Source: an uncultured Clostridia bacterium | Lineage (GTDB): Bacteria; Bacillota; Clostridia; Christensenellales; DTU072 | Direction: 5' to 3' | Assembly: GCA_934296355.1 (NCBI GenBank) | Contig: CAKRAY010000004.1 | Location: 1 to 37,218, forward strand | Length of the DNA: 37,218 bases | Part shown: in pieces, positions 1-7,847 of the stretch | How positions within the stretch are numbered: the first letter of the stretch is position 1 | Layout: each line of letters starts with the position of its first letter | Made by a program: the position numbers and the translations under genes | The notes under the pieces: generated by a model | Database searches by the model: none | Told to the model about the DNA's origin: nothing | Seen by the model: the letters and a program-made list of their open reading frames with translations, nothing else

Positions 1-3
1 ATG

Positions 4-93
4 AAGTTCGTAAGGCGTTCCCCCTTACTGTATCCCCCTAAGGGGAAAATACAAAAAGCGTCGTTTTCGTATTTTCGGATCATACCGTAAACT
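4..93 (-). repeat. Left copy of composite inverted repeat (modules A, hairpin, B)
   Basis: Bases 4-48 are an exact 45-bp reverse complement of 1620-1664. Next to them, 45-76 form a hairpin with two 13-nt arms and a 6-nt loop, and 82-93 match the reverse complement of 1575-1586. The same module order occurs on the far side of the GH16 gene in the opposite orientation. The hairpin differs in sequence between the copies but keeps the same length and pairing. The single A-C mismatch on the plus strand becomes a G-T pair on the minus strand, so if an RNA forms here it is probably read on the minus strand. The copy may continue beyond the window edge, although bases 1-3 no longer match. Confidence 0.9.
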
Positions 94-120
94 CTCTTTT
101 TTTTAGATAAAAGTTCTTAC

Positions 121-255
121 GCGAGTATATGCTTATAGAAGAATACTGTCGGTTCGCGAAGATTGGGTGAAGCGTCACACGCTTCCGCGTAACTGCGATG
201 CAACGTGCGTACGTTGCTGGGTGAAGCGTCACACGCTTCCAACGTGCTTACGTTG
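121..255 (+). repeat. Interspersed palindromic repeat, left of the GH16 gene
   Basis: This stretch has an AT-rich lead (tatatgcttata, then ttcgcgaa) followed by three or four short hairpins. They are GAAGCGT-cac-ACGCTTC at 169-185, GCAACGT-gcgt-ACGTTGC at 200-217, a second GAAGCGT-cac-ACGCTTC at 223-239, and CAACGT-gctt-ACGTTG at 240-255. Related copies lie at 1330-1437 (inverted), 22871-23050, 27783-27800, 27924-27941, 31653-31670, 36083-36099 and 36373-36389. Two arm sequences share the same CAC loop, which suggests that structure is conserved rather than sequence. Confidence 0.88.
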
Positions 256-334
256 CTAATTAGAAAAAACTTTTTAATGAAAATCTCTAAGCCGATGCCT
301 ATTAAAATTATGCCGCAGACTATTTACGCAGTTC

Positions 335-363
335 TTGAAAAATAATTATTCTTATGTTATTAT
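335..363 (+). promoter_or_regulatory. Sigma-A-type promoter of the GH16 gene
   Basis: TTGAAA (335-340), a 17-bp spacer and TATTAT (358-363) give a good sigma-A match. Transcription would start near 370, about 25 nt before the ATG at 396. An AAGGA at 379-383 is a possible but distant ribosome site. The promoter lies inside the inverted repeats, so it would move with the gene if the segment moved or inverted. Confidence 0.6.
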
Positions 364-395
364 TAAATATCTACTTCTAAGGATTTGCTAAGTTT

Positions 396-1340
396 ATGAC
401 TAAAAACAATTCGACAACGCCCAAATCTCGCGCTTCGCAAATAATCGGCATAATAATCGTTATTTTACTTTGCCTTGCTTGCGTGGGAGTGACGGTTTGG
501 TTTTACGTATTCGCAAACACTCCGTACGAGTTTAGTTTGGACGATTATTTATCGAGCGCAACGCTTGTATGGCACGACGAGTTCGACGGAAACGCGGTGG
601 ACCTAAGCAAGTGGAACGTCGAAGGAGCGAACAAATCCGAAGGCAGAACGCCGCGGCGCGGTGGGTACTGGTCCGCCGATTCGGTTAGAGTAGACGGCGG
701 CAACCTTATAATAGACGTAACCAAGCGCGACGACGGATTCTTCTACGCCGGCGCGGTAACCACTCACGACAAGTACGAATCTAAGTACGGCTACTACGAA
801 ACGCGCTGCCAACTGCCTAAAAATAACGGAATATGGGCGGCGTTTTGGATGATGCCCGTAGAGATAGACGGACTTTTTGCAAACGGCGAAACCGACGCGC
901 GCGTAGCGGGCGCGGAAATCGACATATTCGAAGGGGCATTCTTTCCCAAGTCCGTCGTGCAACAAAACGTGCATATCGGCGGCTACGGAACGAAGCATCA
1001 GTCTTTCCCTAACGTAATGGCTTTATTCGGCGATTACGGCGATATTTACGACGATTTCCACACCTACGGACTGTACTGGGACGAAAATATCTATATCTTC
1101 TATATCGACGGCAAAAGAATCTGGTCGACCGACTGTCAAAACAACGTCAGCCAAATAGACAGCGCAATCTACTTAACCACGGAAGTAGGCGGCTACGTAA
1201 AGGACGGCGTTCCCGTCCCCGGCACCTCTTGGGGCGACCATAAATCTCCCGATTGTTCGGAAAACGACTGGTCGAAAAACGACGTGCGCTTCTTAGTCGA
1301 CTACGTAAGACATTATAGACGCGAAAGCGGCAACGTGTGA
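396..1340 (+). CDS. Membrane-anchored glycoside hydrolase family 16 (beta-glucanase/laminarinase-like)
   Basis: The 314-residue protein has a short basic N-terminus, one transmembrane anchor (about residues 15-40) and an extracellular GH16 jelly-roll domain from about residue 55. The GH16 signature EIDIFEG is at 174-180, with E174 as predicted nucleophile, D176 assisting and E179 as acid/base. Other family landmarks are the HDEFDG start (60-65) and a downstream HTYGLYW. GH16 enzymes cut beta-1,3, beta-1,3-1,4 or related glucans; the exact substrate cannot be read here. The gene stands alone between inverted repeats and has its own promoter. Its last codons (ending S-G-N-V) and TGA stop lie in repeat-like DNA (1330-1340), so the C-terminus was probably reshaped by the repeat. 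Confidence 0.93.
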   Translation: MTKNNSTTPKSRASQIIGIIIVILLCLACVGVTVWFYVFANTPYEFSLDDYLSSATLVWHDEFDGNAVDLSKWNVEGANKSEGRTPRRGGYWSADSVRVDGGNLIIDVTKRDDGFFYAGAVTTHDKYESKYGYYETRCQLPKNNGIWAAFWMMPVEIDGLFANGETDARVAGAEIDIFEGAFFPKSVVQQNVHIGGYGTKHQSFPNVMALFGDYGDIYDDFHTYGLYWDENIYIFYIDGKRIWSTDCQNNVSQIDSAIYLTTEVGGYVKDGVPVPGTSWGDHKSPDCSENDWSKNDVRFLVDYVRHYRRESGNV

Positions 1341-1437
1341 GCAACGTACGCACGTTGCATCGCAATTTCGCGGAAGCGTGTGACGCTTCACCCAAGTTTC
1401 GCGAATAGACCGCGTATTTTAATAAGCATATAGCCGC
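1330..1437 (-). repeat. Interspersed palindromic repeat, right of the GH16 gene (inverted copy)
   Basis: Read on the minus strand, this repeats the 121-217 element: the tatatgcttat lead, ttcgcgaa, GAAGCGT-cac-ACGCTTC (1373-1389) and GCAACGT-gcgt-ACGTTGC (1341-1358). The plus-strand bases 1330-1340, gcaacgtgtga, look like a truncated further hairpin arm, and their last three bases form the stop codon of the GH16 gene. Confidence 0.88.
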
Positions 1438-1574
1438 AAATAAGCTTTTTTTATAAGATTGATACTAAGATTATTTTTTGAGGTTATTTTTGAACGATTT
1501 TTTGGCTTCTGCGTGGGGCAACGCCCGTAGCCGACGCGTACAATAAACGTACGCTTTCTTTATAGAACCAAGAA
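1438..1574. other. Intergenic stretch with small hairpins
   Basis: I see no gene here. An AT-rich segment is followed by short hairpins: GGGC-aac-GCCC near 1517-1527, GCGTAC/GTACGC at about 1537-1555, and CTTTCTT/AAGAAAG at about 1555-1577. It joins the two repeat modules right of the GH16 gene and has no obvious equivalent on the left side. Confidence 0.5.
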
Positions 1575-1664
1575 AGTTTACGGTATAATGCGAAATTGTG
1601 GAAATGACACTTTTCACAATTTCCCCTTAGGGGGATACAGTAAGGGGGAACGCCTTACGAACTT
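1575..1664 (+). repeat. Right copy of composite inverted repeat (modules B, hairpin, A)
   Basis: 1620-1664 is the exact reverse complement of 4-48. The hairpin 1592-1623 (GAAATTGTGGAAA, 6-nt loop, TTTTCACAATTTC) occupies the same place and has the same 32-nt length as the left hairpin 45-76, but several stem base pairs differ in a compensating way. Module A can also fold: TTCCCCTTA pairs with TAAGGGGGAA, and the same TAAGG could instead pair with CCTTAC just downstream, so two mutually exclusive folds are possible. Confidence 0.9.
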
Positions 1665-1670
1665 AGATGT

Positions 1671-1791
1671 AAGCCGTAAGGTACGTAACGGCTTCCTTGT
1701 AAGTCGGCGCTTCGGCGGTTAACAGTACGCATTAGCACAAAGGAAAAGCCTTTCCGACTGCTATAAGTACCCGCCGAACGACTGGCGCCGA
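1671..1791. ncRNA. Strongly structured non-coding element of unknown class
   Basis: A hairpin AAGCCGT/ACGGCTT (1671-1694) is followed by a long, nearly continuous stem-loop from 1704 to 1791. Its nested pairs are TCGGCGC/GCGCCGA (1704-1710, 1785-1791), TTCGGCGG/CCGCCGAA (1711-1718, 1771-1778), GTAC/GTAC (1725-1728, 1767-1770), TAGCA/TGCTA (1733-1737, 1759-1763) and AAAGG/CCTTT (1739-1743, 1749-1753). I recognise no known riboswitch or small RNA. It lies 3' of both the GH16 gene and spoIIE, so it could be a 3' structure, a small RNA or a repeat. It lacks a clean U-tract and is not a typical intrinsic terminator. Confidence 0.5.
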
Positions 1792-1803
1792 ATAGCCAAA
1801 AAA

Positions 1804-4047
1804 TCAGTTTTTAGTTATGCGAAAACACATACAAGTAATATCGTCTTTTTGGTTTTCTTTCCCGCCCGACTTCGAAAGGGTATTCGCCACGATTTTATCG
1901 GCAATTTCTTGCGGATTGCGACTTCTTACCGAAGACACGGTTTCGGCAATATCGGACGGGGTAAGCACGTCGGCTACGCCGTCGGATATCATCACGACGA
2001 GATTACCGCTTGTAAGAACTCTCCTCTCCACTTTGGGGTCGGATTCGGCAAGTATTCCCAGCGGAAGCGTGTCGCTTTTTATTGCCTCCGCGCCGCCGTC
2101 GGTAAAAACGTAACTCTCCCTTCCGCCTTGTTTTATAAAATCGATTTCGGCGGTTTGGGTATCCAATACGGCAATATCGATAGCACTAAACGTTTCGCTT
2201 TCCCTTAGCGCGAGAAGTTTTGCCACAATGGAAAAAATCGTCTTGTGATTAAACCCCGCTTGATAAAAACTCTCTATTAGTCCGAGCGAGTCCGAGCCTG
2301 TCTTATTCGCTTCCGCGCCCGTTCCCATACCGTCGCTGAGTATGAAAATAACTTTATCGTCGGCAATTCTTACCGCTTGACGCGCATCGCCGCTCACTTC
2401 TCCTTTGGCAAGCGAACGCTCGCCGTAAAGCGCGCCGTAAACCGGCGTGGGCTTGTACATAACGTTGACCACGCCGTTAATAGGCGCTTCCTTTTTCACT
2501 TCGCGCATCTTCGCGCCCAACACGTCCGATATTATAGCGGCGACTTGTTTTTTGTTAGAGTCTTCCTCTCGTAAAGACAGCGTGACTTTCGCACCGCCGC
2601 CCGATATGGCTACGTCGGAAGCAACTACGTTCGCGTACCCTAATTGCTCGGTGATTCTCTTCTCGCTCTCCACGTCGAACCCGAATCCCGAACCGACGTT
2701 TCTCGCCAGTTCTTCCAAAAGTTCCGCCGTGCAGTCAAGGTTGGATACTACCATACTCTTCCCTTGCGCCAAGCCGCTTTGCCGTTCGCGCAGTTTTCGA
2801 TACGCCGAAGCGAACTCGTTGATAACGCCGACGATTTTAGGCAGTTTTATGCAAACTTTTCCCAGCGGCTCGGCGTCGAGCATACTGATTTTTCCGTTGT
2901 TCACGGCAAACACCGCAAGGTTAGTGAGAACAGAAGATATATCCCCGATTTGCTTGCGACATTCCGCGTGCCGAACGCAGTTATTACAATACGCCGAGGT
3001 AACTCTCGAAACCAAAACGTCGGCTTTTACCGAACTTTTTTCTTCTACCGAGAGGATGCCTTCCATTTTGCGGAACGCGAACGCCACGTCGTCGAGTTTG
3101 GCGGCAAGTTCTTCTCGGTCGCGGTTAAGCATGGTCCTAAGCGCAAACCTACCTTTCGCGCTCTTATCGACGTTCTTCCACGAATCGAAGATTTTCTCGG
3201 GAAGCAACACGAACAATGCGCCCGCGCAAGGCGGCAACGTTTCGTAAAGATTAAATCCCGCGTTGTGTATATACCCTATCAAAACGACTACCGCCGCCGT
3301 GAAAATCCCGCGTAAAATCTTGTTTTTATCTGAAAAGAAGTACACGGTCAAGCCGATTGCTCCGCATAAAAAAGCCGAGTAGTACCCGCCGCCCGCTATA
3401 CCGCCGCCCACGCCCAACGACACCGCGACGGGCAAAATCTTGTTACTGCTCGCCACCGCGAAAATCAAAGCGAGTACGACGCATACGAAGTACAAAAGTT
3501 TCACTCCGCAAATATCGAAAGAATCGAGTCCTATCCCGGCGAAAACCGTAAGTATCAGTCCGCACGCCATCTCGCCCGAAGTTAAGCCCGAACGCATTTT
3601 TCTGACCAAACACGGATATAAAAACACTACGCTCGTATAAAAGAACGCCAAGCCTATAACCAGTCCCACACCGTCTTTGACAAGTTCTTTTTCCGTGCCG
3701 TTGTATAACCCGAACGTAGCCGTTTGCGATACCAAAAAGACTAATGCAAACACCCAAAGTCGATATTTCTTGTTTAACTTGAAATAAGCGAACGAAAGCG
3801 CGAGCAAGACTACGACCACCGCCGCGACGTATATGACGTACCATAAAGAAAAGTGTACGAGCGCGTTTGCCAAAGCGAACTGCGCCACGGCGACGAGAAT
3901 GTTTTCTCTACAAAAAACGAGCGCGAAGCAAAATCCCGCCGCCACGCCGACGATACCGAACTTCTTCTCGGCAAAGGACAAAATCGCCGTAAACGCGCAA
4001 TAGATAAAAAACGACAAAATTCTCGTTGCTTTTATTTTCGACTTCAT
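1804..4047 (-). CDS. spoIIE: Stage II sporulation protein E (membrane PP2C-type phosphatase)
   Basis: SpoIIE dephosphorylates the anti-anti-sigma factor SpoIIAA at the asymmetric septum, which releases sigma-F in the forespore. The first roughly 270 residues are strongly hydrophobic, fitting the ten-helix membrane domain of the family. The central regulatory region contains a cysteine cluster (CNNCVRHAEC, about residues 353-362) typical of SpoIIE. The last 200 or so residues are the PP2C domain, with ISDGMGTG, LPLGIL, MISDGVAD and KDDIT metal-binding and core motifs. At 747 residues it is slightly shorter than the Bacillus protein (about 827). It is transcribed alone, divergently from the protease operon. 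No ribosome site precedes the ATG, and a -10 box lies only 10 bp upstream, so the message may be nearly leaderless. Confidence 0.95.
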   Translation of the reverse strand: MKSKIKATRILSFFIYCAFTAILSFAEKKFGIVGVAAGFCFALVFCRENILVAVAQFALANALVHFSLWYVIYVAAVVVVLLALSFAYFKLNKKYRLWVFALVFLVSQTATFGLYNGTEKELVKDGVGLVIGLAFFYTSVVFLYPCLVRKMRSGLTSGEMACGLILTVFAGIGLDSFDICGVKLLYFVCVVLALIFAVASSNKILPVAVSLGVGGGIAGGGYYSAFLCGAIGLTVYFFSDKNKILRGIFTAAVVVLIGYIHNAGFNLYETLPPCAGALFVLLPEKIFDSWKNVDKSAKGRFALRTMLNRDREELAAKLDDVAFAFRKMEGILSVEEKSSVKADVLVSRVTSAYCNNCVRHAECRKQIGDISSVLTNLAVFAVNNGKISMLDAEPLGKVCIKLPKIVGVINEFASAYRKLRERQSGLAQGKSMVVSNLDCTAELLEELARNVGSGFGFDVESEKRITEQLGYANVVASDVAISGGGAKVTLSLREEDSNKKQVAAIISDVLGAKMREVKKEAPINGVVNVMYKPTPVYGALYGERSLAKGEVSGDARQAVRIADDKVIFILSDGMGTGAEANKTGSDSLGLIESFYQAGFNHKTIFSIVAKLLALRESETFSAIDIAVLDTQTAEIDFIKQGGRESYVFTDGGAEAIKSDTLPLGILAESDPKVERRVLTSGNLVVMISDGVADVLTPSDIAETVSSVRSRNPQEIADKIVANTLSKSGGKENQKDDITCMCFRITKN

Positions 4048-4057
4048 AATTTAACTC

Positions 4058-4122
4058 AGTATAACTCATATTTTCACGCGATTTTTCGGCGTTTTTATCG
4101 AAACTTGTATTTTTATGTCGAC
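4058..4122 (-). promoter_or_regulatory. Putative spoIIE promoter with Spo0A-box-like sites
   Basis: On the minus strand a TATACT (4063-4058) sits 10 bp before the spoIIE ATG. No good -35 box is present at 17 bp. Upstream are two 6-of-7 matches to the Spo0A box (consensus TGTCGAA on the plus strand): TATCGAA at 4096-4102 and TGTCGAC at 4116-4122. In Bacillus spoIIE is activated by Spo0A through a sigma-A promoter with a poor -35 region, which fits. The call rests on short motifs. Confidence 0.4.
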
Positions 4123-4124
4123 CG

Positions 4125-4147
4125 GAGCGTCACACGTTGCCGCTCCT
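4125..4147. repeat. Degenerate palindromic repeat hairpin
   Basis: GGAGCG and CGCTCC flank a loop containing tcacacgttgc, a remnant of the interspersed hairpin family. It lies in the divergent spoIIE/protease promoter region. Confidence 0.5.
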
Positions 4148-4162
4148 ATTATCACTCTCGAC

Positions 4163-4191
4163 TTGACTAAAAGGCAATCTTAATATATAAT
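4163..4191 (+). promoter_or_regulatory. Near-consensus sigma-A promoter of the surface operon, probably leaderless
   Basis: TTGACT (4163-4168), an exact 17-bp spacer and a perfect TATAAT (4186-4191). The first transcribed base should fall near 4198, while the protease ATG is at 4200. No Shine-Dalgarno sequence lies between them; the nearest purine-rich stretch is upstream of the -10 box. Translation is therefore predicted to start on a leaderless or almost leaderless transcript. Confidence 0.72.
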
Positions 4192-4199
4192 ATTTTAAT

Positions 4200-7127
4200 A
4201 TGAAGAAACGCGCGCACGCACATAAAATCATTTTAAGCGTTGTTATCGCTCTACTCGTCGTTCTGACGGGCGTTTTCGCTTGCTCGTTCTCTTGCGGCGA
4301 CTCGCCGCGCGGCGACGATTGTTTATACGCGGCGTCTAACGTTTACCGCGCCGGTCAATCTTCCGACGTAACGTTATCGCAAGCGGGAAAAATCACTAAC
4401 GTGGTTATATTTATATGCTTTTCCGACGAAAGCCCCGCGGAACTGCTTAATTCGCAGTTCAACGACAGTTTTGAAGAGCGTTTTAACGGCGAAAGCGAGT
4501 CGCTATACGATTATTATCGCGCTTTAAGTTACGGAACGTTCAACGTGACTTCGATTTTTCCGAGGTACAACGAGTTCGGCTCGGCGTTTTTCGTCTATCA
4601 AACGGGGAAAGCGCGCAGTTATTACCTCAACAACAAAGCCTCTTCGTCTTCGTCGATATCTTCTGTTTTGAAAAAACGTTACGACGCCGAAAGTCTTTTG
4701 TTTAACTCCGCGATAAATGCGGCAAACAAGTATTTCTCTTACGACGGAATCGACCTCGACGTCAACGACGACGGATACGTGGACTCGGTTTCTTTCATAA
4801 TAAGCAACGGTTACGTAAATTCGAGCGAGAACTGGGACACCTTGATGTGGCCCCATTCTTGGAACTTACAGCAAATAAGCAAAGCCTCTTCGTATAATTG
4901 CGACGCCGCCAAACTCGACGGTATAAAAGTCGGTCAATATACGATGACTTTTGCGAAAAATTACTCCCTCGGTCTTATCGCGCACGAGTTCGCGCACGTT
5001 CTCGGCTTGCCCGATTTGTATCACTATTCGCACGACACGAGTTATTTACCCGTAGGGCAATGGGACTTAATGCACAAACAGTCCGACGTACCGCAGTTTA
5101 TAAACTCTTATTCGCGCGTCAAACATTTGGGTTTCGGCGGCGCGGAACAAGTTAAAGAGATTACTTCGAGCGGCGTTTATTCTCTCGCTCCCACCGGCTC
5201 GGCGGGACGCGAAGAAACTCTCGCTTACAGGATTACCGTCAGTTCTTACGAAAGCATTTGGATAGAGTATCGAAAACGTTCTTCCGCTCTTTACGAAAAC
5301 TCCCTCCCGGACGACGGACTGATAGTTTACCGAGTGAACTCGAACGCTTTTTCCACGGGCAACGAAAAAGCAAGATACAAAACTACTAACGACAAAATAA
5401 GCGGCGTAATATCGCCCGACGAAGTTTACGTCTATCGCCCCTCTTGCGCGAAAAGCGGAACTTCGGTAAAAGACCGAGAACCTTACGAACTCGCCCGCGC
5501 CGCGCTTAGCGTAAACAACGAAAACTTTTCTTCTTTAGGCAACGCGACGTCTACGGCTAAGTACGATACGAGCGCGATTTATTTATCGAACGGCGCAAAC
5601 ACCGGCATAGTTATCACGCCCGGAACCGAAGCGGACGGCAAAATATCTTTTACCGTTTCTCTCGCCTCGTACAATATAGAAAAGCAATTTACCGACGCGT
5701 ACGTTAAAGGTAAAAATCTTAACGGCGGCGACGTCGTGGACGCGCACCACGCGTTTATAGGAGAAAAAATCACTCCCGACAGCCTGAAACTCATGGTAAA
5801 ATATCCCGACCGCGCTACTTACATCGAGATTATCGATTACAAACTCGATTACGACCCGCAAAAAGTCGGCAAACAAAACGCGAAAGTCGCTTTTTCCGAC
5901 GAAAACGGCGATCATATCGTAAACTTCTACTTGTATTTATACGAACCTACTATATCCAAGTGCGAAATCATTACCCCGCCGAAAAAAACCGTTTTCAGCG
6001 TAGGCGAAGCGTTGGAACTCGACGGTTTAACGATAAAACTGACGTATTCGGACGGAAAAAAGACTTTGACGGTCGCTTATAAAGAAGCGGAAAGCGAAAA
6101 ATGGCGCGTCGAAGAAGGTTTGGATATGAACAAAGTCGGAGAGTACTCGTTCGTAAAAGTAAATTACGACAACATATCTACGTTCGTTTTGCCTAAAATA
6201 ACCGTTACCGGCGCGATAATTTCTTTACGCATAGACGAGAAAAACACCAAGCATATAAAAGCCCCGGGCTTATCCCCCTCTTTCAGCGTATACGCAACGT
6301 ATTCCGACGGACAAGAAAAGAAGTTAAACGGCGACGAGTTCGTTTCCCGCGTTTCTACGTCCGCCAATAAAGGAATTTTAGAAACCGTCGTTTCTTCGGT
6401 TGCCAATCCCGAAGCAGCGGTAAAAACCTATATCGTAAGCGGCGGCGACGCAAGCGTAAAATCCGTTTCCGTCAAGACCGAACCGAGCGCGGGACTCGTT
6501 CTCGACTACGGCAAATACCCGATTCTTGCGGGCGGAGAACTGCTCGTCACTTTCTCCGACGAAGAAACGTACGTTTTACCGATGGATAACTACTTCGAAG
6601 AACTGACCGCCGCGTTCTCGCCGTCATCGAGCGGAACGCAAACGCTGACCGGGTACGTAGGCGACGCGGAGTTTTCATTAACCGTCAAAGTTCTCCCTAA
6701 ACGCGACGATTTTCTTACTTCCGTCGACTCGCACGTCGTCGTAGACAATTCTCGAAAAATCGTCCGTCTATACGAAGACCGCACGCTTGCCGCTTTGGTT
6801 AATTCGTTAAAATCTTCCTTAGAACCGGAGTTTTTCGACGAAAACTTACAAACCGTCTTGAAACCGAACGCCTACGGCGAAAGAAAGATTTCCTCTACGG
6901 TAACGCTTAGAATAACTTCCGAAGGAAAGACCGTCGCTTCGTATAAACTTATACGCATAGGGGACGGAAACCAAGACGGAACCGTGGACGAAAAGGACGC
7001 GCCGTATTTAGAAGACGCTTTGCTCGACGCGCGTAACGCCGAAGAGTTCGACCTTAACCGAGACGGAAAATACACTTTAACCGATTACGTTGCTTTTTAC
7101 GAAGCGATTTACGGGGGCAAAAAATGA
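4200..7127 (+). CDS. Secreted M6-like metalloprotease with Ig-like repeats and C-terminal dockerin
   Basis: The 975-residue exported protein has an N-terminal hydrophobic signal or anchor (about 10-28). The catalytic domain carries HEFAHVLGLPD, with H262, E263 and H266 plus D272, the HExxHxxGxxD zinc motif of M6 (immune inhibitor A-like) proteases. From about residue 500 to 890 there are several beta-rich segments with repeated 'LTYSDG'-type strands, typical of bacterial Ig-like (Big_3-type) domains. The C-terminus (920-975) has two dockerin F-hand loops, DGNQDGTVDEKD (922-933) and DLNRDGKYTLTD (951-962). Dockerins normally bind cohesins, but no cohesin is recognisable in this window. It is the first gene of an operon and overlaps the next start by 4 bp. 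Its substrate is unknown. Confidence 0.9.
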   Translation: MKKRAHAHKIILSVVIALLVVLTGVFACSFSCGDSPRGDDCLYAASNVYRAGQSSDVTLSQAGKITNVVIFICFSDESPAELLNSQFNDSFEERFNGESESLYDYYRALSYGTFNVTSIFPRYNEFGSAFFVYQTGKARSYYLNNKASSSSSISSVLKKRYDAESLLFNSAINAANKYFSYDGIDLDVNDDGYVDSVSFIISNGYVNSSENWDTLMWPHSWNLQQISKASSYNCDAAKLDGIKVGQYTMTFAKNYSLGLIAHEFAHVLGLPDLYHYSHDTSYLPVGQWDLMHKQSDVPQFINSYSRVKHLGFGGAEQVKEITSSGVYSLAPTGSAGREETLAYRITVSSYESIWIEYRKRSSALYENSLPDDGLIVYRVNSNAFSTGNEKARYKTTNDKISGVISPDEVYVYRPSCAKSGTSVKDREPYELARAALSVNNENFSSLGNATSTAKYDTSAIYLSNGANTGIVITPGTEADGKISFTVSLASYNIEKQFTDAYVKGKNLNGGDVVDAHHAFIGEKITPDSLKLMVKYPDRATYIEIIDYKLDYDPQKVGKQNAKVAFSDENGDHIVNFYLYLYEPTISKCEIITPPKKTVFSVGEALELDGLTIKLTYSDGKKTLTVAYKEAESEKWRVEEGLDMNKVGEYSFVKVNYDNISTFVLPKITVTGAIISLRIDEKNTKHIKAPGLSPSFSVYATYSDGQEKKLNGDEFVSRVSTSANKGILETVVSSVANPEAAVKTYIVSGGDASVKSVSVKTEPSAGLVLDYGKYPILAGGELLVTFSDEETYVLPMDNYFEELTAAFSPSSSGTQTLTGYVGDAEFSLTVKVLPKRDDFLTSVDSHVVVDNSRKIVRLYEDRTLAALVNSLKSSLEPEFFDENLQTVLKPNAYGERKISSTVTLRITSEGKTVASYKLIRIGDGNQDGTVDEKDAPYLEDALLDARNAEEFDLNRDGKYTLTDYVAFYEAIYGGKK

Positions 7128-7846
7128 AAAAAACACTCGCTCTTTTCATACTGACGATTCTTTGTCTTCCGCTCGTCGCGTCGGGTTGCGCCGCGCGCGT
7201 GGCATCCGTCGCTTTCCGCAATAACGCTTTCGCGGACACATACACGGTGGACGAAACCGTCAATTACGACGCCGCGTTTTTAACGGTAACCTACTCGGAC
7301 GGGAGCGCGAAAGACGTCAATATAACGCCCGAAATGGTAACCGGTTTCGATACCGCCACCACCGGTAAAAAAAACCTTACCGTCACTTACGAAGGAACCG
7401 CGCTTACCCACGAATACTACGTTTATAACGCCGAGAACGCACAAAGGCCGGTCGTGCTTACCGACCGAGTTTTCCTCGACCGCGCCGAGAACGAAAGCGG
7501 AACGCGCATATATTTATATTACAAGAAAACGAGCGAGTTCTCTCCTCTTGCGATATCGTTCACTTTGGAAGCGGACGAAGATTTGTTCGAAAAAGATAAA
7601 GAAGATTTACTTTCGGTACAAACGCCCGACGACTCGACAGCCGTATTCAAGGCGGTATCGAACAAAAAAATCAGGGTGATAATTAACAGAGTGAACGCCG
7701 GTTCTTTACCCGCGTATTCGGAAATTTTATGCGTAAAACTTCCGTCGGGTATCGCGGCAAATGAGATTTTAGTAAAAGAAATAACGTTATCGGACGGCAA
7801 ACAAGACTACTATTTACCCGCCGTTCGTTATGGGTTCGGAGGTTGA
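7124..7846 (+). CDS. Lipoprotein with a bacterial Ig-like domain
   Basis: The 240-residue protein begins with a signal peptide ending in a lipobox (ASGC, lipidated Cys at about residue 22), so it should be tethered to the outer face of the membrane. Residues about 30-105 contain the 'VTYSDGSAKDV' strand pattern seen in the Ig-like domains of the protease upstream, which suggests a shared module. The remaining roughly 130 residues are beta-rich and unrecognised. The gene overlaps the protease stop by ATGA, indicating translational coupling. A binding or scaffold role at the cell surface is likely; no catalytic motif is visible. Confidence 0.75.
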   Translation: MKKTLALFILTILCLPLVASGCAARVASVAFRNNAFADTYTVDETVNYDAAFLTVTYSDGSAKDVNITPEMVTGFDTATTGKKNLTVTYEGTALTHEYYVYNAENAQRPVVLTDRVFLDRAENESGTRIYLYYKKTSEFSPLAISFTLEADEDLFEKDKEDLLSVQTPDDSTAVFKAVSNKKIRVIINRVNAGSLPAYSEILCVKLPSGIAANEILVKEITLSDGKQDYYLPAVRYGFGG

Positions 7847-7847
7847 T

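Noticed and set aside
1704..1791. Integron attC site
   Set aside because: The folded stem is long, but the conserved outer core sites (RYYYAAC/GTTRRRY) are not present in the right places and there is no integrase.
2447..3247. 266-codon open frame on the plus strand opposite spoIIE
   Set aside because: It is antisense to spoIIE, a confident gene, and contains no recognisable domain.
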